Positions 17,811 to 25,734 of a DNA stretch of 64,000 nt are shown here, piece after piece. The stretch is taken from NCBI RefSeq assembly GCF_007290395.2, contig NZ_CP041656.2, positions 1,364,001-1,428,000 on the forward strand, read 5' to 3'. Source of the stretch: Bradyrhizobium cosmicum. Its GTDB lineage: Bacteria > Pseudomonadota > Alphaproteobacteria > Rhizobiales > Xanthobacteraceae. The stretch's first letter is position 1; each line of letters starts with the position of its first letter. The notes under the pieces were generated by a model. The model did not search any database. It worked only from the letters and a program-made list of their open reading frames with translations, and had not been told where the DNA came from. The position numbers and the translations under genes were made by a program.

Positions 17811-18187
17811 GACGCCTCGCTGCTCAGTCCACTCCGCCTTTCGCCCGCGTTGCATCATATCCAAAGACGGTGGAGACCGTAGATGGAGAAATTTCAGTTG
17901 ATATTTGACCTCGTAGGATGGGCAGAACACTTGCGAAGCTTCTCATGCTTTTGCTGTCGGGTAGAAACTCGATGGGTATCGCTTCGCTCTGCCTAGGCGC
18001 TGCACACCTGTATGCTGCTGTGCGGTCTCCTTGCGCTACACATTCGCGCAGCAGACCGCGGGTGCGAGGTCGGCACCCGGTCTTCCCTGCGCCCTCTCGA
18101 TCAGAAGGGTGAAGCGATCAAGCAAAGCTCGGGCGAAACCGGCCGCGAGAGCGCGCAACCATGTCTGTCGTGTTGAAAACGCCCGGC
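17811..18187. other. Intergenic region, no gene seen
   Basis: These 377 bases lie between the hypothetical protein and the response regulator (convergent). Open frames here are short, arginine- and proline-rich and lack ribosome-binding sites. The GC content rises back to the chromosomal level at about 18,000, suggesting the right boundary of the atypical stretch that begins after the tRNA. Confidence 0.4.
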
Positions 18188-18580
18188 CTACGGCGTCGGC
18201 GTTCCGCTGTTGAGAAGATTGGCGAGGGCGGTGAGAAGCTGCGCCGGAGCGAACGGCTTGGACAGCATGACACTGTCGGGAACGCCTTTGGAGGTCCAGT
18301 CCGCGGCTGCGGCCCCGCTCATATAGACGATGGGAAATTCCGGCTGGATCTCCCTGGCGTGTTGGGCGACCTTCCAGCCGTCCATCTTGCCTTTGAGGTC
18401 GATGTCGGTCACCAGCGCGAGATATTGGCCATTGTGGACTTTCAGCAAAATCACCGCCTCTTCTCCGGACGATGCGACCACCGCTTCGAAGCCGCCGTCG
18501 TGCAGCGCGTCTGCGACGAAGCTCTGGAGCAACGCCTCGTCTTCGACAACGAGGATGACAGGCATTTCAATGTCCGGCAC
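18188..18580 (-). CDS. Single-domain response regulator
   Basis: This ~130-residue protein is a receiver domain only. ILVVEDEALL gives the acidic pair, LVTDIDLKG the phospho-accepting aspartate, and IVYMSG and LSKPF supply the conserved Ser/Thr-equivalent and lysine. No output domain follows, so it probably acts by protein contact or phosphate transfer. The GTG at 18580 was chosen because GGGGAA lies eight bases before it; the ATG at 18565 and GTG at 18610 lack such a site. The next gene upstream, on the same strand but 156 bases away, is an ECF sigma factor. Confidence 0.8.
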   Translation of the reverse strand: MPDIEMPVILVVEDEALLQSFVADALHDGGFEAVVASSGEEAVILLKVHNGQYLALVTDIDLKGKMDGWKVAQHAREIQPEFPIVYMSGAAAADWTSKGVPDSVMLSKPFAPAQLLTALANLLNSGTPTP

Positions 18581-18736
18581 GACGCCATTCCCCGCTGCAG
18601 CCCGAGACACAAGTCACAAAGTGAATATGAGCTCCCGGCGCGCACTGCTCCTGCTCCCGTCGCGCCATCGCGCTTCAGGTTTCGTCCAGAGGACTATCTT
18701 CGCGGAAAGCCACTGCATTGCTTTTCCGATCGTGCA

Positions 18737-19387
18737 CTAGTGGCCCAGCGCGGACGCGAGCGTGCCGACATCATGATCGCCCGGCGGCATGGCCCCGATC
18801 TGCGCCCGCACCTGCAGCAGCGCGCGCCGGAGCCAGGTCTTGATGGTGTTGACGGGGACGCCATATTGCTCGGCCAGCCGGTGCCGGCTTTCACCGTAGA
18901 GATAGGCCGCGATCACCAGATGACGCCGTGTCGGGTCGAGCGTTTGCAGAGCGGACAACATGCTCTGCTGGAGCCTGATGGTGTCGCTTTCGTTTTCCCT
19001 GCTTTCCATACTTTCCAGCGCCGTGGGCGCGTCGGCAGGAAAGTCAAGCAAGGCCGACTGGTCGCGGTAGATTTCTCGCGATGGCCTTCGCGCGGCATCG
19101 ATCGCGAGATTCTTGGCGATCGTGATCATCCACATCATGGGCGAGCCCAGCGCCCGACGATACGCGGCCGCGTTCAACCAAATGCGAACATAGGCCTCCT
19201 GCACGATTTCCTCTGCGAGATGCCGGCGCCTGACGACCAGTAGCACGGTCGAGAACAGCTTGCGCCGCGTGGCTGCGTGCAGCTTTTCGAAGGCCGGCTC
19301 ATCGCCTCCCGCCATGCGCAGCAGCAGCTGCTCAAGCTCGGTCGGGCCGGACCGTTCAGCGCGGAGGCCGCTTATCATCGGCGCCAT
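18737..19387 (-). CDS. ECF-family RNA polymerase sigma factor
   Basis: This 216-residue protein has sigma region 2 (LVVRRRHLAEEIVQEAYVRIW, with TIAKNLAIDAARR) and region 4 (LDPTRRHLVIAAYLYGESRHRLAEQYGVPVNTIKTWLRRALLQVR). The ATG at 19387 follows a GGGGGATG ribosome-binding stretch; reading further upstream would add 61 residues rich in Arg and Ser that look non-coding. No anti-sigma gene is adjacent, unless the divergent membrane protein at 19612 plays that part, for which there is no sequence evidence. A TGT-N12-ACA palindrome lies 61 bases upstream. Confidence 0.88.
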   Translation of the reverse strand: MAPMISGLRAERSGPTELEQLLLRMAGGDEPAFEKLHAATRRKLFSTVLLVVRRRHLAEEIVQEAYVRIWLNAAAYRRALGSPMMWMITIAKNLAIDAARRPSREIYRDQSALLDFPADAPTALESMESRENESDTIRLQQSMLSALQTLDPTRRHLVIAAYLYGESRHRLAEQYGVPVNTIKTWLRRALLQVRAQIGAMPPGDHDVGTLASALGH

Positions 19388-19447
19388 GTCATCCCCCGGG
19401 ACTGCCCGGCAATTTTGTCCAGCGAAGTTCTCCGAAGTCGGGGAGAG

Positions 19448-19465
19448 TGTCAATTGAAGTTTACA
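19448..19465. promoter_or_regulatory. PpsR-type palindrome between ECF sigma and membrane protein genes
   Basis: TGTCAATTGAAGTTTACA is an exact TGT-N12-ACA match in the region shared by two divergent genes. It lies about 4 kb outside the photosynthesis cluster. A random match in AT-rich intergenic DNA is quite possible. Confidence 0.35.
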
Positions 19466-19611
19466 TTTAAAACTGACAATGCAGCGTGAAATTCGAGATA
19501 AACTCTTTCTGTTCAATCGGTTGTTCAATCTCGAGCTTGCCGGGCGCGGCGCCTTAGGAACCAAGTGCAATCGCTCCCATTGTCATCCCAATCATACAAT
19601 GGAGGCTTCCC

Positions 19612-20049
19612 GTGCAAGGCGACAACCCCATCAGCTGGCTGATGTTCTTCACTCTCGCGGCAACGACATTCATCATTGCCGGCGGTTTCATCTATTTCCT
19701 GCGATCCCACACCAATCGCGAAATCGCGGCAAACGCGCTTGAAGGCGACGGCAACAGCCGCGGCGTGGCGCCGAGCGGGGCCGGACCCGAATTGATTGGG
19801 TTCGCCGTTCTCGCCTTCGCCGTGATGGGCTTGCTCACGGTTGGCTACAACGGCAAATCCCGCGTGGAAACGGCTCAGACCACCACGCCGGTCGGCGGCG
19901 CAACGACAGGCATGGCGCAGCCGGTCGGCACGCCTGAGCAGCCGAAGCGCTATCAGCCGGTCAATCCCGCACCGGACAACCGCGCCGCCCCGACATCGTC
20001 GGACACCGGCATCGGCTCAGAGAACGGTTCGACCGGACAGCCGAAGTAA
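19612..20049 (+). CDS. Hypothetical membrane protein with two transmembrane helices
   Basis: About 145 residues from a GTG start with GGAGG eight bases upstream. Helix 1 is WLMFFTLAATTFIIAGGFIYFL (residues ~9-30) and helix 2 is LIGFAVLAFAVMGLLTVGY (~61-79). The last ~65 residues are a low-complexity soluble tail rich in Pro, Thr and Gly, with QPVNPAPDNRAAP. It is transcribed away from the ECF sigma gene. I do not recognise a family. A strong hairpin follows the stop codon. Confidence 0.6.
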   Translation: MQGDNPISWLMFFTLAATTFIIAGGFIYFLRSHTNREIAANALEGDGNSRGVAPSGAGPELIGFAVLAFAVMGLLTVGYNGKSRVETAQTTTPVGGATTGMAQPVGTPEQPKRYQPVNPAPDNRAAPTSSDTGIGSENGSTGQPK

Positions 20050-20056
20050 GGACGAC

Positions 20057-20090
20057 CAGGGACTCGCGCTCTACCACCCGCGAGTCCCTG
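20057..20090. terminator. Strong hairpin between convergent genes
   Basis: A perfect 12-bp stem CAGGGACTCGCG / CGCGAGTCCCTG encloses a 10-base loop. It sits just after the 19612-20049 gene and includes the last codons of the opposing DUF427 gene. No U-run is present, so bidirectional termination or an mRNA end-stabilising role is likely. Confidence 0.65.
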
Positions 20091-20610
20091 CGCCGCCCTT
20101 GAACGGTCCCACGATGCGCGAGGTGATCCAGCCGCCGTAGAAGTCGCCGTCCTGCGGCTTCACGCGTTCGTCATCCACCCAGCATTCGTCGACGCGCGAG
20201 GCATAGAAAGCCAGATGACCGGCGATGTCGGCGAATTGCGGCGTCGGTTCAGGGTAGCTCCAGGCCGCCTGCTCCGACGTCCGTCCGTCGACCATGAGCG
20301 ACCAGTATTCTGCGTGCCCCTTGAATTCGCACCAGGAGCCGCCCGGCGCGTCCAGCAGATAGTGTCGTACGATATCATCGGGCGGAATATAGTAGACCGG
20401 CGGGTGACTGGTCTCGAGCACGCGATAGCCCGCCGTCGTATCGGCAATCGTGTGCGCGTTGAAAATGACGCGCAGCCGCGCGCCGATTTTTTCCAGCCGC
20501 GGCGGACGGGGATAATCCCAGACGGACTCTTGTCCGGGCAAGGGTTCGATGCGTTTGGGCGGCCACATGTCTCGTTCACTCCAGCAGGAGATCGTGCCGC
20601 CAATACTCAT
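20071..20610 (-). CDS. DUF427 domain protein
   Basis: This 179-residue cytosolic protein has the DUF427 pattern: PRPPRLEKIGARLRVIFNAH, TAGYRVLETSHPPVYYIPPDD, and CEFKGHAEYWSLMVDGR followed by PQFADIAGHLAFYASRVDECWVDDE. The molecular function of the family is unknown. The start at 20610 overlaps the stop of the upstream hydrolase gene by four bases (ATGA), which indicates translational coupling; MWPPKRIEP at 20568 is an alternative start used by many homologues. It is the last gene of a three-gene operon. Confidence 0.75.
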   Translation of the reverse strand: MSIGGTISCWSERDMWPPKRIEPLPGQESVWDYPRPPRLEKIGARLRVIFNAHTIADTTAGYRVLETSHPPVYYIPPDDIVRHYLLDAPGGSWCEFKGHAEYWSLMVDGRTSEQAAWSYPEPTPQFADIAGHLAFYASRVDECWVDDERVKPQDGDFYGGWITSRIVGPFKGGAGTRGW

Positions 20611-22121
20611 CGCACGATCATCGGAAAGGTCACCGCGATTGCCCAGGCGAATATCGCACCGTTGGCGAGCGCGCCCGGAAGCGGATGCCGGGTCGCCGCG
20701 TAACTCCAGCGGCTGATCAGCCCAAAGGCCACGAACAGCAACAGGATCGCAGGCACGATAATAACGATAAAGAACAGCTTCATTGGATTGAGCGCCACGG
20801 CAATGCCGAGCGAAAGGAAAAAGCAGAATTTGGTGAGGGCATAAGCGCCCCTTCGGGACTCGCGGCCACTTGTCAGCCATTCGTCGGCCATGAAGTAGGG
20901 CAAAGTCCCGCAGGCGATCGCGGCGATCAGCGGCAGCCGCGCCGGGATCGGCAGGAACGAGAACACATAGGCGTCGATCGGAAGGCCGAAGGCCAGGATG
21001 TTGTAGGCGCTCACGGCGGCTGCTGCAATAGCGACACGTTTCCAGGCGACCGTCGTCGCGACGGCCGGCGGTTGACCCTTGCGCAAGTAGAAGAGGACCG
21101 CGGTCGAGAGAGCGCCATAGAGCAGGAAATGCAGCATCAGATAATCGCCGAGCAGGATCGGCAGAAAGTCGGTGGGCATCTTCCAGAGCAACAGTGGCGT
21201 CACAATCGCCGGCAGGAACGCTGCCGTCATGAGCGCCTTCCAGCCAAGGCTTGCGCCGGCCGGACTCGGGCTCACCTCCGGCAACAATGCCGACAAGGGC
21301 CAAGCCAGTGCGACAATGCCGGCAAACACCAGCGCCAGCCAGCGCCCGCGGCTGTCGACCTCTTCATGAGGCCGATCGCCGAAGGCCGCATTCATCCAGC
21401 GCACCGTCTCAACCATGCTGTCATGACTGTAGAGCACGCCGATATGTTCGACGCCGCGCGCCAGCACCAGCTTTCGCGCGGTGCCGTCAGGAAAGTGACC
21501 GTAAGTCTCGCCGGGGATTGCCGTCCCGTCGGCGGTGAGGCTGACGATGCGCAGGCCTTCGTTCCGGAGCATCGCAGGCTCCAGCGCGCCGACGATGACA
21601 AGCAGATTGCGCGGACTGTCCGGTGTCACGACGGGCGAAAATACGGAGACCGCGACGGTTGCCTCGACGTCCGGGTGGGCTTGCGCGTACCGCACCACGA
21701 TGTCGGACGCCATCGAATGTCCGAGCACCGCGAACCGGCCATCGCTCCAAGGCAGCCTGCGTGCCGCAGCCGCGACGTCGGTCAGCTCCTTCAGCAGCGC
21801 GTTGGTGATGGTCAGCCCCTCGTTGATATCGCCACGCATTGGGACCGGGTTACGGCCATGGCCGAGGAAATCAAAGGTCACTGCGATGTAACCGTTGCGC
21901 GCAAGCGTTTCCGCGAACGGCTGCATCAGCTGCTGCGAACCGGCAAAGCCATGCGCGATCATGACGACCGGTGCAGGCGCGGCGGATTGTCGTCTGAAGA
22001 CCGTGACCGGCGTGTCGCCGACTACGGTCCGAGTGATATTCAGATCTCTGCTGACTTCATGCAATTCAAACAGCCCGATCAGGATCGCCACGGTCGCAAT
22101 AAACCCGACAAGAAACCTCAT
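20607..22121 (-). CDS. Alpha/beta hydrolase fused to a multi-pass membrane domain
   Basis: 504 residues. An N-terminal membrane anchor (MRFLVGFIATVAILIGLF) is followed by an alpha/beta-hydrolase domain with VVMIAHGFAGS (oxyanion region), TFDFLGHGRN and the nucleophile elbow VLGHSMASDIVV. From about residue 260 onward there are roughly seven hydrophobic helices, so the protein is half hydrolase and half membrane domain. The ATG at 22121 overlaps the stop of the DUF3422 gene (ATGA). The substrate is unknown; the layout suggests a membrane-lipid or cell-envelope target, which is inference. Confidence 0.7.
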   Translation of the reverse strand: MRFLVGFIATVAILIGLFELHEVSRDLNITRTVVGDTPVTVFRRQSAAPAPVVMIAHGFAGSQQLMQPFAETLARNGYIAVTFDFLGHGRNPVPMRGDINEGLTITNALLKELTDVAAAARRLPWSDGRFAVLGHSMASDIVVRYAQAHPDVEATVAVSVFSPVVTPDSPRNLLVIVGALEPAMLRNEGLRIVSLTADGTAIPGETYGHFPDGTARKLVLARGVEHIGVLYSHDSMVETVRWMNAAFGDRPHEEVDSRGRWLALVFAGIVALAWPLSALLPEVSPSPAGASLGWKALMTAAFLPAIVTPLLLWKMPTDFLPILLGDYLMLHFLLYGALSTAVLFYLRKGQPPAVATTVAWKRVAIAAAAVSAYNILAFGLPIDAYVFSFLPIPARLPLIAAIACGTLPYFMADEWLTSGRESRRGAYALTKFCFFLSLGIAVALNPMKLFFIVIIVPAILLLFVAFGLISRWSYAATRHPLPGALANGAIFAWAIAVTFPMIVR

Positions 22122-23443
22122 CGATCCTCGCCGGCGATGTGTTTCCTGCGAATGCTGTGCACTGTCCACCAGATCGCAAAGCCGGCAACCGGAACGAAGG
22201 CGGCCGTCGCGACGCTGGGCTCGACATGGAGAGTGCCGCTGTCATGTGCCGCCTTGGCGATGTATCCGAACAGGCTGACCACGTAATAGGTGATCGCCGC
22301 GACCGACAGGCCTTCGACCGTGGCCTGCAGCCGGAGTTGAAGCCGCGTCCGCGCGTTCATCGACTTCAGAAGCTCCTGGTTCTGCTGCTCGAGCTCGACA
22401 TCGACGCGGGTGCGCAACAGGTTCGCTGCGCGTGCGAGCTTCAACGACAGGCTCGATTGCCGCGCCTCGGTGGTAACGCATGTGCGCATTGCCGGCTTCA
22501 TCCGGCGAGCCAGAAACGACGACCACGTCGGGAGGCCGCCGACCTTGCGTTCGCCTATGGTTTGCAAGCGCTGCTCGACGATCTCCTCATAGGCGCGGCT
22601 GGCGCCGAAGCGAAACACGCTCGCGGCTGCCCCGGCTTCGACTTCGGCAGCCAGGGCAGTCAGCTCGTCGAGCAGCTTGTGGTTGGCGGCGAGATCACCG
22701 GCCTGGCGCATCTGGTCGGTGACTTCGACGAGGCGACGCTCGGCGGCCGCAATCGATGGCGACAGCCGCTGGGTTTCCGGCAGGCCGAGCAGCGCCAACG
22801 TGCGATAGGTCTCGAGCTCGATCACGCGCTGAACCAGCGCTCCGGCGCGTTCCGGCGACATCGTGCGGTTGGCGACGAGGATGCGGACAAAGCCCGAAGG
22901 GCCCGGCTGGAAGTCGGTCGCGTAGAGCGCGGCGCCGTCGGAATTTTCGGCGACGGCCAGACTGGCGTTGTCGAAGAGGCGTTCCGGCGCGGTTCGCTGT
23001 AGATCCTCCTTCAGGAGATGCAGGTCGACTGCCACCAGCAGCGGGCCGGGCTGCGGCACCAGCCGCATCGGCAGCGCCAGTGAGGCCGCATCCGGATGGA
23101 ACGGCGCGGCAGCCGGATCGGCCGGCATTTCCCACGTGTAGGTGGTGAATTCGGAGTGCTGTTCCCATCGCAGAACGGTGGTGCCGAACGGGGCACGATG
23201 ATGCTTTTCGGCAGGTGACGGCGGTTGCAGCCCGCGCGATGTGCAGAACGCGATCAAGTTGGCGCGGTCGGCCTGTGCGCGTGGCCCCGACGTATCGAAG
23301 GCAAAATGCACGACGCGCGACGGCACCGAAATCGGGGTGAACGGGCGGGCATGAACCTCGCCGAGCACGGTGGCTCGTAGTGGATGAGGTGTCAGCCGCA
23401 CCGCCTCGCCGTCGCCTATCAGGACATCCGCGCTCATCGCCAT
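22118..23443 (-). CDS. DUF3422 family membrane-anchored protein
   Basis: This 441-residue protein starts at one of two close ATGs (23443 or 23437; GAGCGAG precedes). It has the DUF3422 features: an N-terminal LTPHPLRATVLGEVHARPF, the central WEQHSEFTTYTWE, then a coiled-coil-prone region (VDVELEQQNQELLKSMNARTR), and two C-terminal transmembrane helices around VAAITYYVVSLFGYIAKAAH and AAFVPVAGFAIWWTVHSI. The function of the family is unknown. It heads an operon in which all three genes overlap by four bases. Confidence 0.75.
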   Translation of the reverse strand: MAMSADVLIGDGEAVRLTPHPLRATVLGEVHARPFTPISVPSRVVHFAFDTSGPRAQADRANLIAFCTSRGLQPPSPAEKHHRAPFGTTVLRWEQHSEFTTYTWEMPADPAAAPFHPDAASLALPMRLVPQPGPLLVAVDLHLLKEDLQRTAPERLFDNASLAVAENSDGAALYATDFQPGPSGFVRILVANRTMSPERAGALVQRVIELETYRTLALLGLPETQRLSPSIAAAERRLVEVTDQMRQAGDLAANHKLLDELTALAAEVEAGAAASVFRFGASRAYEEIVEQRLQTIGERKVGGLPTWSSFLARRMKPAMRTCVTTEARQSSLSLKLARAANLLRTRVDVELEQQNQELLKSMNARTRLQLRLQATVEGLSVAAITYYVVSLFGYIAKAAHDSGTLHVEPSVATAAFVPVAGFAIWWTVHSIRRKHIAGEDR

Positions 23444-23712
23444 CTCGCTCGGCTGGTTGCATAGGTGGGCCGCTGCGCTACGAGTAACACTCCGTCGTGC
23501 CGGGCAGAAGCCGGAAGACGTCCGGTTCGCTTTGGCAAAAAAAATACAGCGCGCCGTGAAACGCTGGATGATTGGCTCGTATATCTGCTGCGGTACTTTG
23601 TCCGAATCGTCGGGTGTGCACCGCACGCTGGCATTGGTTTGCATTCCGGCAACGGCTGGCCTTAATCTCTGCCCGCGCCGCGGAGCGTCGCGCGGTTGCG
23701 GATTGGAGCGTG

Positions 23713-24702
23713 ATGGTGGCAGTCTCGATGCGTATAGGCACGCGCAAGAGCGTCATGGCGTTGGCCCAGACCGAGGATATCGCGTTGCGCCTATCCAATG
23801 CCGCACCCGAATTGGGAGTCGAGATCGTCAAGTTCGAGACCACCGGCGATAGCGATCAGACCAGCAAGCTCCTGGTCCATGGTGGCAAGGGCGGCGCGTT
23901 CGTGGCCGAAATCCGCGCCGCGGTGACGTCGGGCCGGCTTCACGCCGCGATGCATTCGCTCAAGGACATGCCCGGCAATGAGGATACGCCCGGGCTCGTG
24001 ATCGGTGCGACACTGCCACGCGATCCGCCGACCGATGCGCTCGTGTTGCGGCCCGGTGTCTCTATCGAGGACATCAGGCGTTCGCGCGGCAAGGGCTACC
24101 GGATCGGCACCAACGCCGTGCGGCGCGCCGCCTATGCGCGGAGGTTGTTTCCGGACATCGAGGTGATCCATTTTCGCGGCGCGGCTAATACGAGGGTTCG
24201 AAAGCTGGACAGTCGGGATATGCAACGCTTGCCTGGCGGCGGCGAGGTGGGGCCGGCGGATGCTCTGATCATGGCCCGTTCCGGGCTCGAACGGATCGGG
24301 CTCGGCCATCGCATGGCTAGTGAGCTGTCGCCTTCGGAAATGTTGCCGGCGGTGGGGCAGGGGATCGTCGCGGTCGAGTGCGCGGTCAACGATTGGCAGA
24401 CGCGGAGATATCTCGCCTTGATCGACGATCCGGCGGCGCATCTGAGTTGCGAGGCAGAACGGGAGGTGCTGTGGGTGCTCAACGGTCACTGCAATTCGCC
24501 GATCGCGGGATATTCGACAATCGACGGTTCACGGATGACGCTCACTGCTTCGGTACTGGACGAAGCGCGTGGAGGTCAATTTATCGAGGTAATCCGTATT
24601 GGGGCTGCAGACCGTCCGCGCGAACTCGGGCGCGCGGTCGGCCTCGAGCTGCTTCACAAAGGCGCCGCCGATATCATCGCGCGAACGCGTCCGGCGCATT
24701 GA
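23713..24702 (+). CDS. hemC: Porphobilinogen deaminase HemC
   Basis: This 329-residue cytosolic enzyme joins four porphobilinogen units into hydroxymethylbilane, a common step to heme, vitamin B12 and bacteriochlorophyll. RIGTRKSVMALAQTEDIA opens the protein, and LHAAMHSLKDMP is a conserved catalytic segment. The dipyrromethane cofactor cysteine is in LNGHCNSPIAGY. The ATG at 23713 has GGAG just upstream; the frame is open further but without conservation. It leads the hemC-bchI-bchD group. A second housekeeping hemC probably exists elsewhere, which cannot be checked here. Confidence 0.9.
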   Translation: MVAVSMRIGTRKSVMALAQTEDIALRLSNAAPELGVEIVKFETTGDSDQTSKLLVHGGKGGAFVAEIRAAVTSGRLHAAMHSLKDMPGNEDTPGLVIGATLPRDPPTDALVLRPGVSIEDIRRSRGKGYRIGTNAVRRAAYARRLFPDIEVIHFRGAANTRVRKLDSRDMQRLPGGGEVGPADALIMARSGLERIGLGHRMASELSPSEMLPAVGQGIVAVECAVNDWQTRRYLALIDDPAAHLSCEAEREVLWVLNGHCNSPIAGYSTIDGSRMTLTASVLDEARGGQFIEVIRIGAADRPRELGRAVGLELLHKGAADIIARTRPAH

Positions 24703-24711
24703 AGGCATAGC

Positions 24712-25734
24712 ATGGCAACAGCGTTTCCATTCTCCGCGATTGTCGGGCAGGACGAGATGAAGCTCGCGCTGCTGATTGCCGCGGTCGATCCCAAGGTCGG
24801 CGGCGTGCTGGCCTTTGGCGACCGCGGCTCCGGCAAGTCCACGGCGGTCCGCGCGCTTGCGGCGTTGCTGCCGAAGATGAAGGTCGTTGTCGGCTGCCGT
24901 TATAATTGCGATCCGGACCGGCCGGCGGAATTTTGCGAGGAGTGTCGTGTTCGCGCCGCCAAGGGCGCGCTGAAATCTACGCAAGTTCCTGTTCCGGTGG
25001 TCGATCTACCGCTTGGCGCGACAGAGGATCGCGTCATCGGTGCGCTCGATCTGGAACGAGCCCTGGCGCGCGGAGAGAAAGCGTTCGAGCCGGGACTGCT
25101 GGCCCGCGCGCATCGCGGGTTCCTGTACATCGACGAAGCCAATCTGCTTGAGGATCACCTCGTCGACCTCCTGCTCGATGTCGCCGCCTCCGGTGAAAAT
25201 GTCGTCGAGCGAGAGGGCTTGAGCATACGCCATCCGGCGCGGTTCGTGCTGGTCGGGACGGGAAACCCCGAGGAAGGCGAGCTGCGCCCGCAATTGCTGG
25301 ATCGCTTCGGAATGTCGGTGGAGGTGAAGACACCCGACAATCTCGCGGACCGGATCGAGGTCGTGCGGCGCCGGGACGCCTTTGAAACCGATAACGCTGC
25401 CTTTGTCACGAAATGGGCCAAGGACGAGGCCAGGCTTCGCAAGAAGATCATCGGAGCGCGGGAGCAACTCTCCTCAGTCTCGGTGCCCGATGTGGCGCTC
25501 GAGCGCGCCGCAAAGCTCTGCATGGCGCTCGGCACCGACGGCTTGCGCGGCGAACTGACCTTGGTGCGCGCAGCCCGTGCGCTCGCGGCACTCGACTCCG
25601 CAAAGACCGTGACCGACGATCACCTGCGCCGGATCGCGCCTTCGGCCTTGCGGCATCGTCTGCGACGCAATCCGCTCGATGATGCCGGCTCCTCGGTACG
25701 GGTCGATCGCGCGATATCCGAGGTGCTGGGATGA
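24712..25734 (+). CDS. bchI: Magnesium chelatase subunit I
   Basis: This 340-residue AAA+ ATPase drives insertion of magnesium into protoporphyrin IX, the first step committed to bacteriochlorophyll. Walker A GDRGSGKST is at residues 36-44 and Walker B FLYIDEANLL follows. The cysteine-containing segment CRYNCDPDRPAEFCEEC at 62-78 is conserved in the BchI family. It forms hexameric rings with BchD, whose gene overlaps by four bases (ATGA), and works on BchH-bound porphyrin. Confidence 0.96.
   Translation: MATAFPFSAIVGQDEMKLALLIAAVDPKVGGVLAFGDRGSGKSTAVRALAALLPKMKVVVGCRYNCDPDRPAEFCEECRVRAAKGALKSTQVPVPVVDLPLGATEDRVIGALDLERALARGEKAFEPGLLARAHRGFLYIDEANLLEDHLVDLLLDVAASGENVVEREGLSIRHPARFVLVGTGNPEEGELRPQLLDRFGMSVEVKTPDNLADRIEVVRRRDAFETDNAAFVTKWAKDEARLRKKIIGAREQLSSVSVPDVALERAAKLCMALGTDGLRGELTLVRAARALAALDSAKTVTDDHLRRIAPSALRHRLRRNPLDDAGSSVRVDRAISEVLG

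Noticed and set aside
17583..17930. Leftward open frame opposite the hypothetical gene after tRNA-Met
   Set aside because: There is no ribosome-binding site or recognisable motif, and it overlaps a longer frame with a plausible transmembrane helix.
16819..18187. Integrase or second attachment site beside tRNA-Met
   Set aside because: No integrase-like frame and no direct repeat of the tRNA 3' end were found in the window.
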